NCBI RefSeq assembly: GCF_002288925.2
Contig: NW_022098002.1
Coordinates: forward strand, 3,483,056 to 3,547,055
DNA length: 64,000 nucleotides
Reading direction: 5' to 3'
Origin: Delphinapterus leucas
Lineage: Eukaryota > Chordata > Mammalia > Artiodactyla > Monodontidae
In this document: piece after piece, positions 51,001-61,773 of the stretch
Numbering within the stretch: position 1 is the first letter of the stretch
Layout: the number at the start of each line of letters is the position of its first letter
Notes under the pieces: generated by a model
The model's database searches: none
What the model was told of the DNA's origin: nothing
The model's input: the letters and a program-made list of their open reading frames with translations, nothing else
Program-made: the position numbers and the translations under genes

Positions 51001-53081
51001 TGCGTCATGGCACTTGCCACAGTTTGTGACAATGACTCTACAACTGTGTCCCACAGAGGCTCGTAAAAAAGCTACTGGTGGTAGGTGCCTTGCTGAGGCC
51101 AGCGCTCTCATCTTTCCATCTCCAGGGACTGCTATGGCACTGGGCAAAGTAGTTTTGGGAGTGTTTGGGAGCACCGAAGTAAAAGAATACGTAGTAATAG
51201 GACCTGTCTGAATGGCAGTGGGGAATGGAGAAGAAAGAGAATGAGGAAAACCTTCCAAAGGTTACACTGAGATGAATCTCAAAGGAAGCAGAGGAACTCA
51301 AGACAGAGGTGATTAGCGGGGCATACCAGACAAAGAGAAGTAAAGAGGGAGGGGGTATCCTTGGAATCCACAAAACACAGCTTAATACAAAAGAAGGACA
51401 TATTTTGTAACAGTTTATTACCTGAGGAGATAATAGTGGGAAATCTCAGGTTTTAGGGCCATGATTTCAGCAAACTGTAAAGTGATTACCAGATTCCTTT
51501 GGATAATACATTTATTTGTGGATAATAAATTTAACTCAAAACGATTACTCAAAGCATAATCTGAACCATTATTTTCTAAATATGTTACCATGTAATTTCT
51601 ACTTCCTGCCCACAGGGTACAGCCCTGAGTGACTTATCTGCAGTTCTTGTTTATTTTCAGTAAATTTAAACGACAAAATTTGTCTTCCAGACTGTGGTGA
51701 AAATGATTGGTTTCCACTTACTCACAAGCGTATTTTGTGGGCTCTTTCAAGAGACTTGGTTAAATTGTTGGTAGTAAGTACTTGGTTAATTTTTTGGTTT
51801 AAAATTCCACCAGTATACCTGCTGTTTACAAACTTCAGCTTCCAAAGCCAAAGTCATTAAGTGAAACAATGCACTCCCAGAAATTTTTTTTTTTTTATTT
51901 AACTACTGACCAGTTGGATATGACTTCACTGGTGTGACCCAGACGTTCTCAAATTTACAGGATGAGTACCTTTTCTATGCAGGTATCTAAAAATTAGAAA
52001 GTCACTGCTTGAGAGGTTTAGTGTCTGATAACCAACACTGCACTGGGTCTACCCATCATGGGGCCTACCTGCTCATTCACCCAGTGTGAGGGCAGCTACC
52101 CAACCAGGTCTGTTCCACAGGTCGCAGACTCTGCTCCTAGGAAACCCAATCCACAGGCTTGTCAATCATGGAAGGTGAGACCTGGTGTGAAGTGATGAGC
52201 TGGCCTTACCATATTCTTGCTTTGGGAATATGGCTCAAACTCAGAGGGTCAGGTAGTTAGAAGACACCCAATCCACAAGGATGCACAGAGAAAATCCATA
52301 AGGTACATACATTCATGATGAGTTATAAGGAAGCAGAAAAGAACGCAGATGCTCTGAAGTAGACAAAAGACGTATTAAGAGTAAGGATAAGGGACTCAAA
52401 ATCAAACATGAGAATGGGGCAGGCGTGGAAAAGCTGGGCGGTACATTAAGGACATAAGAGTTTAAATTCTCATTCTCCTGCTGCTAAGATCCTAAAAGCT
52501 GGACCCCCATCTGGTGAGGCCAGGATAAACGTTTCAGCTCCTGGAAGCTGGCGAGCCCTTTTTTTCCTTGACCTTAACCTGCGTCTCCTCCTCACAAACC
52601 CCGCCCCACCACCGATGCCACAAGTAGAACGGATCCTGGCAACCAAAAAGGCTAATTAAGACAGCTCTGAAATGAAAAGAATGGCTAGAGAGAGCCTTCA
52701 GCTGTGGACAAGTGCTACTGACGGGTCACTTCCACGGTCAAGTCTTCCGATTCTACGGAAAGTTCTTACAAATGCAACAAACTAGTCCTGGCTTGCGAAC
52801 CTGAACCTAGGCATCCAGCTTAAAGGCAGAGACACCACTAACCGCGTTCCCGGAGCAGAACCTCCTGGAGCTCCCGGCGCAGGGCGTCCGACTTGGGGAC
52901 ACATCACCAGACGCGAACGTCTTCTCCCGCCCGCGAAAGGCCATCCCCCGGCTGCCCCCCGAGGGTCCGCGGGCCACGCCGGCCGGCAGGGAGCCTCCCC
53001 TCTGGGCGCCCAGGCGGCTGCGCGGGGCAGGGGCTCCTGTACCCCGGCCGCGCCCGCGCCCGCACCTCCCGGGCCGCTCAC

Positions 53082-53167
53082 CTGTAGCTGTAGGCGGAGA
53101 AGTGCTTGCTCTCCCTCAGCATCGCCCGGTACAAATCCAGCACCTGTGCGCGGCTGGAGGCTGCCAT
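53082..53167 (-). CDS. LYRM4: LYRM4 (ISD11) coding exon 1
   Basis: Read on the minus strand, this exon encodes [20 protein letters not shown], then KHFSAYSY and two bases of an Arg codon. It matches the N-terminus of LYRM4/ISD11, the small LYR-motif protein that binds and stabilises the cysteine desulfurase NFS1, with the acyl carrier protein, in the mitochondrial matrix for Fe-S cluster synthesis. The LYR tripeptide is at residues 12-14. The start ATG (complement of 53165-53167) has A at -3 and G at +4, a strong initiation context. The exon ends CAG|GTGAGC, a good donor, in phase 2, which fits exon 2 exactly. The start codon lies in a CpG island and overlaps a CCAAGATGGC (YY1-type) motif. 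Compared with the human protein as I recall it, a few residues differ (for example His at 22 and Ser at 27). Identification is secure; the transcription start cannot be placed. Confidence 0.96.
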
Positions 53168-53172
53168 CTTGG
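53163..53172 (-). promoter_or_regulatory. YY1-type motif over LYRM4 start codon
   Basis: The minus strand reads CCAAGATGGC with the LYRM4 ATG inside it. YY1 sites of this form are known to sit just downstream of transcription starts and over start codons in housekeeping genes. Binding is inferred from the motif alone. Confidence 0.55.
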
Positions 53173-53233
53173 AACGAAAAAAACCCAGAGGGGTCCTCTC
53201 CGCCAAGGTCCCGAATTAAACGCGACTCCCGAA

Positions 53234-53241
53234 ACTTCCGC
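53234..53241 (-). promoter_or_regulatory. ETS/GABP-type site in shared promoter
   Basis: ACTTCCGC (GCGGAAGT on the minus strand) lies about 67 bp upstream of the LYRM4 ATG. GABP/ETS sites are typical of TATA-less bidirectional promoters of nuclear genes for mitochondrial proteins. This is a single short motif match. Confidence 0.4.
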
Positions 53242-53599
53242 CACCGCGGGAAGCGCGAGCGGGAGACGCGCGCGGGGCTCGGCGCAGGGAGCGGCCTGCG
53301 CCCCGGCCCAGGTGAGCTCCGGCCGCGCGTGGCGGCGCAGGCGGGCTTCGGGCAGCTAAGGGGGCGGCGCCGGCGGGAGGTGTTCTCGGCGGCCGCCCCC
53401 GCCGCGGGGTACTGCGGGCAGCGGCGGGCGGAGCGGCCGAGTGGCGGCGAGGGCTGGGCGGCGGGTGCGGGGGGTCGGTGCTTCCTCGCGGTGGAGGGCT
53501 GGGGTTCGCCGGAGACGCCGGGTTGTTCCGCGTTGCCAGGTTACCGAGCGCGCGCCCCGCGCCCGCTCTTCCGCCCGGGCTGCCCTCGGCGCCGCCTGA

Positions 53600-53825
53600 G
53601 CCTCGGTGCGGGCTGCGCGGGGCGCCGGTTCCGCAGACGCCTGGGTCGGGGGCTGCGTGCGGGACGCTTGTCGCGCGTGGACGGGGCGCGAGCGCGCGGG
53701 GGACGCAGGGCGCCGACCTGGGGCTCCCCGGCGCTCCGGCTCCGCTCAGGGCGCCCGCTCAGGGGCCTCCGGCGCGAGGCCCCCTTTCTGGTCAAGATGG
53801 CGGCGCCCAGGCGGGCCGCGCCGAG
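53600..53825 (+). other. FARS2: Probable FARS2 first exon (mostly 5' UTR), start approximate
   Basis: FARS2 is the mitochondrial phenylalanyl-tRNA synthetase, which charges tRNA-Phe in the matrix. In human its first exon is non-coding and lies head to head with LYRM4, about 0.4 kb from the LYRM4 start. The best matching donor here is GAG|GTGAGT at 53826. The exon start cannot be read from sequence and is set by analogy. Other donor-like sites are CAG|GTGAGC at 53312, CGG|GTGAGT at 53916 and CGG|GTAAGT at 54121, so alternative first exons are possible. An ATG at 53797-53799 sits in a YY1-type motif; unspliced, it stops after ten codons (TGA at 53827). No recognisable FARS2 coding sequence (class II synthetase motifs) was found to the end of the window, so the call rests on position and the splice site. 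Confidence 0.5.
53793..53804 (+). promoter_or_regulatory. YY1-type motif in presumed FARS2 exon 1
   Basis: The plus strand reads CAAGATGGCGGC, a full match to the AAGATGGCGGC form of the YY1 site. It mirrors the site over the LYRM4 start codon about 630 bp away. It also creates an ATG near the end of the likely first exon. Confidence 0.55.
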
Positions 53826-56404
53826 GTGAGTTGGAGCCGGGCCCGGAGAGGGGCGAACCTGCCACGCCCAGGACTTGGACCCCGGGCTGGTCTCCCGTTT
53901 CCCGGGGAGCGGCGGGTGAGTGGGCGCGGCCGCGCGTAGGTCCCTCTCGTGGGGTGGTCAGCTCTCCGTGCGTCCGCAGACTTGTGTCGTCTGGTAGATC
54001 TGGGGTGGCCCAGGTTGGAGGCGAGGGTGCTTGATTGGGGAAACCTGAGGGGTTTAAGGACTCTTGGGATCGTTTCAGACCCCAGCAAGAAGCTGAGCAA
54101 GTTTTCTTCTCTCTTCCCGGGTAAGTTTTCTCCCTTCTCTGAAGACGCCAGCTTTTCTGAATCACCTTGTTACCCGGGGGGATACAGTTGGTGGTTCTGA
54201 CCGTGGAACGTAGGACCCGGCGCGGGGAAGCCTGAGCTGGTTCTAGTTACTTTGTTTGCAAAGCACTTGTCTTGTCTTTGGAATCTTTGTGTATGTAACC
54301 AACGTTGGGAAGAGCCAGCGTTTTCTCCTCCAAAACACTGCGAGGGGTAACTTTATACGTAAGAAACAAGTGGACGTTCACATCCATCTCTTTTCCAACC
54401 ACTGAGTTTTGGTTATGTTTCTTTCCTTTCTTTAAGTTTGTCTCGTTTTGAAGTGATAACTTGTTCTATGCCAAAGCAACCTCGTATTTTCAGGAACTTT
54501 AAGGGCAGGAGACACTTCTCTGACCTTACTGCACTTTAGCGTCCTTGCATCCACATGTGCTTGTTATATCTGTTATGTTACCTGTTGTAATGCAGTGGTA
54601 TTTTTTTTAAAGGCATGAAAGACAAAATACTTTTATTAAAACCCTTTTACGTTTCCTGTTCGATTTTTGTTAACGTCTCATACATCTATAAGTCTCAAAT
54701 AAGGCTTTTTACAGAGTAGCCAAACTTCTGTTACTCCTGCAGGGTGATCAGGTCATTGGGCAAATCTTGCTTCAGGTTTATTGAAAGGGTTTTTAATATT
54801 TTGAGTTTATCCTTTGGTATTACTCAAAGGACTCAAGACCAAGGGTCTTGTACATTATTGTAGAAAAAGATGCAGAACTGTTTTCTCTTACTATGAAACA
54901 CGGTTGAATGCAGATGACGTAAATTAGGCGTGTGGCACCTAGGAAAACTGCAGCGTTAACGCAAGTTACAAACAGAAAGCTATCAAAGTTAGAAGAAAAA
55001 ACATGAGAATTATTTTGGCTTGTTTAAAAACAGTGGGGATTGCATTATTATATTTTGCTTTCATCTAGAAAATGAAGTTGGAATACTTATGATATACAGT
55101 TGTTTGTCTAGTTATCAAGCAATTTAATCATTAATGTATACAATTAACATATCTAAATGATTTTAACTTTGTTGTAATCAAATAAAACTTTCCAAATAAA
55201 TATCGAAAGTTTAGTTTGTTTGGGTAGTGTAGGCATCTGTTAGTACAAGGAATAGCTGAGGTTAGAGAAATGGTAGCTTCCCAGTTGATTCTAAGCTGAG
55301 TCCTCACAAAAAAAATACTTTTATTATTTTACTTGAAATAATTTGCCAGTATGTTGGATAACATTGCCTTAAAAGCCTAATAAAAAATCACATTCCAAAG
55401 CTAAATCTCCATTTTTTAATTTCTTCATTGCAGCAATGACTATTTTCAAGAAAAGCTCTATTTGAAGTTGAAAGTGGGATTGGGCCAGAAGCTGAGGATA
55501 GACCTTACTCATATGTCCTTTAATATGCATTCTGTTCTGGGCAGAGTATTTTCTTACATAACAACTGTAAACTAGGCGTAACCCACTTACTACCATTTAG
55601 GCCTCAAAATGCAAAAATTTCTTTAATATCCACCTATCCATAGTTATGAAATTCCTATAGTTCATTATGTAAAATCATGCATTACCTTATATTAAAATTA
55701 GGATTGCTGTTGAGCACTGAATGATTTTTGAAGAGAAATTTCTCCAACCATAACAAGCAGTATAACAGCAATTTATTGTCTTGCAGCTTAAATATTAAAA
55801 CGATGTGCAAAGGAAATCTTGCATAGGTGAGCAACTTGTGATGTTACGATTTAGAAGTTATTCGACTCCAAATGTGGATCTAAGTCTTTATTACACATAA
55901 TCGTCATTTGGTTTTATCAGTCCTTCACACTAATAGAATAGGAAGCTGGAAGAGACTTTGTACATCAGCTCCCTCATTTTCAGAGATGAACAGGGAACTG
56001 AAGGCCCTTTCCTCATTCATTCCTTCAGCACTCAGTGAATGCTTCCTAAGAGCCATACATTATACAACATGGTGGCGTTACAGTGTGAACTAGGTAAGCA
56101 AAGTAACAATTTATTTTTGACAGGTGCTATGATAGGGGTAATATTACGAAGTGTTAGGGGAGTACAGAGGAGGGACATTCAACTAGGACTTTGATCTTAA
56201 GGGAAAGCATTCCATCAGAGAAGGTATTTCTACAATGAGTAGTAAGAGCCAGAGGGCGAACATGGAGAATGTGTTGAGTTACAGGTTGTAGTGTACATTC
56301 AAAGCAGGGAGGCACGAGGGCGCAGGATCCATTCAGGGAATGCTGTGTAGTGGGGAGAGGGACCATCGATGAGCAGACGTAATTAGCCCTGTACCTGCTT
56401 TATT

Positions 56405-56619
56405 TTTATTATTTTTTTAAATTTTATTTATTTTTAAAATATTTATTTATTTATTTTCTGTGCCGGGTCTTAGTTGTGACATGCGGGATCCTTAGTTGTG
56501 GAATGCAAACTCTTAGTTGCAGCATGGATGCGGGATCTAGTTCCCCGACCAGGGATCGAACCCAGGCCCCCTGCATTGGAATCGCAGAGCTTTACCCACT
56601 GGACCACCAGGGAAGTCCC
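56405..56619 (-). mobile_element. tRNA-derived SINE, antisense
   Basis: Antisense SINE ending ACCACCAGGGAAGTCCC, with T-rich tail sequence at its left end. Flanks repeat TACCTGCTTTATTTT / TACCTGGCTTATTTT. Confidence 0.88.
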
Positions 56620-56934
56620 TACCTGGCTTATTTTAATGATGTTTTCTCTGTTCTGGAGATAAGTCATTTTTTTTCTTTGATGCATTGGCTAGTTCATACA
56701 AGTGAAGTAGAAATTATCATCTGAGCTATTGAAATACAGATTAGGTTTTCAGGTGTTGGTAGACTTTTATTTAAAAGCCTCTATTTTAGCATTGCTGAAA
56801 TCCTGGTTCTGTACGTCTGCATATTCAACAAGTAGTTGACCAGCTGGTGGTTCAAGTCCCAGTTCCTGCGGTTACGTGAGGGCTACACATCAAATACTGA
56901 TCCTGTCTTCCAAGAGTTAGTAGTTTATTATGTT

Positions 56935-57540
56935 GAGATATGTTCCCTGTATACGCACTTTGGGGGGTATTTGAATGGATGTTGAATTGTATCAAATGCT
57001 TTTTCTGCATCTATTGAGATGATCATGTGGTGTTTGTCTTTTCTTCTGTTGACCTGGTGTAACACATTGATTTGCATATGTTGAACCATCCTTGTGACCT
57101 TGGGATGAATCCAGCTTGGTTGTGGTATATGATCCATTTTGTATATTGTTGGATTTGGTTTACTAGTATTTTGTTGAGGAGTTTTGCATCTATATTCATC
57201 AAAGATATTGGCCTGTAATTTTTTTTCTTGATAGTGTCTTTGTCTGGTTTTGGTTTCGGGGTGATGGTGGCTTCATAGAATGACTTTGGGAGTGTTCCCT
57301 CCTCTTCATTCTTGTGGAGGAGTTTGAGAAGGATGGGTATAAGTTCTTCTTTGTATGTGTGGTAGAATTCTCCAGTGAAGCCATTTGGTCCTTTTCTTTG
57401 CAGGGAGTTTTTTTTTAAATTACGGGTTCTATTTCACTTCTAGTGATCCGTCAATTCAAATTGTCTATTTCTTCTTGATTCAGTTTTGGTGGGCTGTATG
57501 TTTCTAGAAACCTGTCCATTTTTTCTAGGTTATAAGATCT
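56935..57540 (-). mobile_element. Antisense L1 fragment, reverse transcriptase part of ORF2
   Basis: The minus strand reads [16 protein letters not shown], matching the conserved reverse transcriptase region of L1 ORF2. A frameshifted continuation runs to about 57540. It is an internal fragment lacking both ends of the element. Confidence 0.9.
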
Positions 57541-59247
57541 CAGTGGACAGATGATAGGACAGCTCTTACCCCCGTTAAAGAAGGGACCTGAGAGGTTAGG
57601 TTATTTAGCCAGTTGTACGGGTAGGAATCCGAGGGGGTGGGCATGGGCCTGGGGTGTGTTCTGTCTAGCTGTGGTACTGGCTGTGATGCTGCGCTGCTTC
57701 ACAGAAGGTCTTCAGAGCCAGCTTCAGGAGTTTGAAGCTTATTAAGTTTTCTTGGATAACATGGGTAAATTTTAGTCATATTTGAATTTTAATTTAGATT
57801 CTCACTTATTTCCAAAGCTAACTTCTTTATATAGGAAATATTACAAATATTCAGAGAATCTCAAATGTTGATTTTTATACTAGCTTTCTAGTCTTTTAAG
57901 ATAAATTTACATTTTTTTCTATTAACATCTCTTGGAAAAGACTTAGTGCCTTTTTTAGGTTATCTACTCATGTGTATGTGAGAGATCCACATTTTTGTAG
58001 AAGCTCTTTTCAAATATACTTAAAATCTTTTCCTTGAGAATTTTAGAAAGTAACCAGATATTGGAGCCCCGTTCTTTGGAGACTAAGTATTGCCTTACTT
58101 GTGGGAAACAGCAGTAAAATTGACAACTGAGTTTGTATAAAGTGTATCAGATGTCACTTATAGGAATTTTCTTTTAAACAAATTAGTTCTTTGCCTTCTG
58201 TCTGCCTGTCTGTAAGTTCAAGCTCATCTCTCTCAAAAGCTGCCTTCCCCTCCTACCTGTGTCTAGGAGAGAGACTAGGCTAAGAGGTCAGATCTGTTTT
58301 CAACTGAACTTGTGTCCCTTTAGTTGTTCCCAGGTCACAGTAGCTGCTAGATGGAGAACTGATTTCATTAGCCCACTGGTCCTCTACCCTGGCCTCAGAG
58401 CACACACCCGAGAACCTTTCACAAATACCAGTGTTCTTGTTCCACTCACATCAAGGCAGTCGTAAGCTCTGGGTTGGGGGCCCAGCAGTAATGTCTTTAA
58501 AAAGTGTCAGGGGTTTCAGGGCACCATCAGGCACCATCAGGATGGAGACTGCCATCGGCCCAAGTCAGACAGCTGACTGGAATACAGAAGGTCCAGCCAT
58601 GTTTCTGCCCCTGTGCACGTGACCCATTGCCGGTTCTTCCCAGAACTGCCCTCATTTAGCAGGACGATGTGAGTACCTTCAGGAAGAACACCTCCCGTCC
58701 CCACATCCCGGTGTTCCAGGAACAACTCAGATGAACATGGGCCAGGTGTGTGCAAAGTTCTCCTTGTCTGCCGCTTTTACAGGAGGGAGAACCTCGTCTT
58801 AAGGGAAAATAAATCCTGTACTTGGAACGTTTCCCCCCTTAAGCAGTTTTTAGCATTGATTCTGTCCCTGATCTTGAAATACGAGACAGCTGACCCTCCA
58901 CCAAGACTTTTCCCTGCCCCATCCAGCCCATCTTCTTGTGACATATGTGCCTTATTCTTTCAAACCCTAACAGTAAATCTATAAATCAAAATCTAATTTT
59001 GCATATACAAAGGCCTGAATATATATCTTATCAGAACTGGCCTTAGCAAAACATTCTGTGGAAGATGTGAAGATAATTTCAGGAGAGTCCTTTGAAAAGA
59101 GCCAGTATTTCTTCTTATTTTTTGCAAACTAGTATGTTTATCAAATAACATTTTGAATGATGATTTTGAATGAAAAATAACATTTTGTAATTCATTAAGG
59201 ATGAGATTTTCATATGAAGAAGTACTTGTAATAAAAGTGATTTTGGG

Positions 59248-59478
59248 GACTTCCCTGGTGGTCTGGTGGTTAAGAATCCGCCTTCTAATGCAGGGGACAC
59301 GGGTTAGATCCCTGGTCGGGGAACTAAGATCCCACATGCCGCGGGGCAACTAAGCCCTTGCGCTGTAGAATCCGTGTGCTTCAACTACAGAGCCCACGTG
59401 CCGCAACAAAAGATCCCACATGCCGCAACTAAGACCTGACACAGCCACATAAATAAATAAATTTCTTTTTTTTAAAAA
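59248..59478 (+). mobile_element. CHR-type SINE
   Basis: SINE from GGACTTCCCTGGTGGTCTGG to CACATAAATAAATAAATTTC, flanked by AAAAGTGATTTTGG / AAAAAGTGATTTTTG. Confidence 0.9.
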
Positions 59479-59729
59479 AGTGATTTTTGTGGAGGAGATT
59501 GAAATAATTTTTAAAATGATTATCTAAAGGTGCTTATAGCTTCCCTCAGGGTTATGTGCTAGTTGAAGTTCAGATGACACAAGTCATCTTTTGGAGCATA
59601 AAGCAAAAAAATATATATATATGGGTAGGACGCTAGATACTTCATGAAATTCAAGGCCGAGTTGAACAACCCTGATAGTTTGAGAACCTGTGGCCTTAGC
59701 AGGGGTGGGAATTTGCGAGCTGTCAGTCC

Positions 59730-59870
59730 AGAGTGGTGGCTCTTGATCCGGGGTGCATGTCAGACTCACTGCTGATGTCAGGACTCCTCCCACAGCTGTC
59801 AAGTAAAAACCTCTGAGTAGCTTCCCAGGTCATTCTGATGTTCAGCCATGACTGAGAACCTCTGGCCCCA
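59730..59870 (+). mobile_element. MER5A-type DNA transposon relic
   Basis: GGTGGCTCTTGATCCGGGGT ... CCAGGTCATTCTGATGTTCA ... CTGAGAACCTCTGG follows MER5A, with inverted terminal sequences at both ends. Confidence 0.68.
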
Positions 59871-61388
59871 GTGCTGCCACCAAGATGAGTGACTGGTGAA
59901 GGCACAGTCATGCCCATAAGGCTTTTTGGAATCTTGCAAAGCTGGCCTCCTGAAATTTTGGAGGGCAGAGACTTCTTGCTAACTCTTTTTTGTTCCCTGG
60001 CACCTCTGCTAAGTGCATGGTGAATATTTGCAAATCAGTTTCATTTCTTGTAAGGTGTTCCAGAATTCAAGCTGCTCCCTAGATCAAACTGATTTTATCC
60101 CCTTAGATGAGCACAGGCCTATGTGCACAAATATTAAAACAAAGGCACATGAAAGACCGAACAGGCTGTGCTCAGGAGGTTTAAAGCAGGGCAGGCAGGC
60201 CCAGCGTTATGGGAGTGATGGGCTGGTGGAGGGGAAAGGCTTCCTCATCAGGAGCAGGAGACAGGAGATGTCCCTTTGTCCAGGCTCCCCGTGGGCTGGG
60301 AGCACCCGGAAGGCTCTCTCTGCCCACCTATTCCTGTCTATACATCAAGTAACACAGGGACAAATACGTGTCATAGTTATACCTTCAAGTAAAATGCCCT
60401 GTGCTTCTCAGATGCAGGCTCACTATACTCCTGAATCACCCTCGGAATACCGCGGGGGAAGGAGAAAGCCAGGAGACTGTACTTTGCAATTACACTTTTG
60501 AGGAAAAGAGAAATGGGTACCAGTTCCAAATGGGTGGCTGTAGGTACTTTTTATTTTTAGTTACAACAAACATTTTTTTATTTACCAGAAAGATACCAGC
60601 TCAGAAGCAAAGAAGATGCAGTAAAACTTGCTGAAGTTAAGGACCACTAACTCCCAGGTGCCTTAAACATTTGTTCTTAAAGTCAGATGATTTCCCAAAT
60701 AACCTCTCTAGGGTGTAAAGGGTGCTAGCAACACCAAAGCTAAAATTTGTTTTTCTGTAATGGCATATAATCAGACATCCCATGTTTAGAAGTGAATGTG
60801 TTTAAGATTTGAAAGGTATTTATGGACTTTTAAAAATTAAATATTTATATATCGTAATTTACTTGTAATATGGAAGAAAGGCATTTTTCCCTTGCTCAGC
60901 GTTATTTAAATATTTTTTTCAGTAAAATCCCAACATCACATTGTCAGTTTCCACCCTTCACTTTAAGGACTGTCCTTGTGCCCAGCCCACTGTGGATCGC
61001 TCCACAGAGTAAATGAGGGAAGTTGAGCAGAGTGGGTGCTTGTGAGTTGGTATCTTAATGTGTCTCTCCATTTGGACTAGAAGCCTACTCTTTACAAATA
61101 TTTTCTCTAAAGTTACACTTTATCTGTAATTAAATTATAACTTCAAATAAGCAACCCTCGATTACTGACCTTTTTCAACGATTGCAGTATGATCCTGAAA
61201 TGGGTGAAGTAATGAACATAGCCCTGGAAGGTCAGAGTTCAGCCAGGCTCTGCCCCAGGTGTGTGACCTGTGACCAGATTGCTTCTTCCTACTTAACTCC
61301 TCTCTTCTGTCCAAATCGGAACTGAAATAGGCTGTGCTCTCCTTACTTCTAGGGACATTTCCAAGATTAAGAACATATTCTCATTACT

Positions 61389-61773
61389 TGTGCCGTAAGC
61401 TGAATGGCTGTAGTCCTCCCCACCCCATTCCCCCATTCCCCACCAGCTCCGATAAATATGTTGAGATCCTAACCCCCAGTGGGATGTGTTGGGTTGGCCT
61501 TTGGGAGTTGGTCAGGTCATAAGGGTGGAGCCCCCAGGATGGGATTAATGTCCTTATAAAAGGGACCGCAGAGGGATCCCTCACCCCTCACTATGTGAGG
61601 ACACAGTCTTGAGATCCAGGAAGTGTGCTCTTACCTGGCACCAAATCTGCCAGCGGCTTGATCTTGGACTTCCCAGCCTCCAGAACTGCGAAATAAATAT
61701 TTGTTGCTTATAAGCCACCAGGTCTGTGGTATTTTTGTTAGAGCAGCTAACCCTAACCCTAACCCTAAGACAC
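61389..61773 (+). mobile_element. MLT1-type (MaLR) LTR with telomere-like end
   Basis: ATATGTTGAGATCCTAACCC, ATGTCCTTATAAAAGGGACC, AGCCTCCAGAACTGCGAAAT and the end CTAAGACA mark a solo MaLR LTR. Just before the end it contains three CCCTAA units and a partial one (61747-61768) where the family normally has an unrelated short sequence. No internal or coding sequence is attached. Confidence 0.78.
61747..61768 (+). repeat. Short interstitial telomere-like repeat
   Basis: Three perfect CCCTAA units with partial units on each side, 22 bp in total, lie at the end of the MLT1-type LTR. Confidence 0.85.

Larger units (their letters stand above)
22306..53081 (-). other. LYRM4: LYRM4 intron 1
   Basis: This 30.8-kb intron separates the two coding exons and is flanked by a consensus donor (GTGAGC) and acceptor (TTTAG after a pyrimidine tract). 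It is filled with interspersed repeats, listed separately. Nothing I can identify lies in 23160-26080, 27340-27940, 33260-35580, 37220-40700, 43960-48510, 51000-52780 or the smaller gaps between repeats. No processed pseudogene or second gene was recognised. Confidence 0.85.
52780..54130. promoter_or_regulatory. CpG-island bidirectional promoter of LYRM4 (-) and FARS2 (+)
   Basis: The sequence changes sharply here to very high GC with dense CpG, strongest from about 53040 to 53830, and falls back to AT-rich intron by 54200. No TATA box is evident, as is usual for housekeeping promoters. Visible motifs are an ETS/GABP-type ACTTCCGC at 53234-53241, several GC boxes between 53340 and 53460, and two YY1-type AAGATGGC motifs facing opposite ways at about 53163-53170 and 53794-53804. 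LYRM4 begins leftward inside the island. In human, FARS2 starts rightward a few hundred bases away, so the same divergent pair is expected here. Both products act in mitochondria (Fe-S assembly and mitochondrial translation), which fits a shared promoter. The island is seen directly; the FARS2 side is inferred from conserved gene order. Confidence 0.9.

Noticed and set aside
53146..53829. 227-codon plus-strand frame across the CpG island, plus overlapping long frames on both strands
   Set aside because: Very GC-rich DNA has few stop codons, so long frames are expected. Composition is Arg/Ala/Gly/Pro-rich with no motif. Only the end (the ATG at 53797) may matter, as exon 1 sequence.
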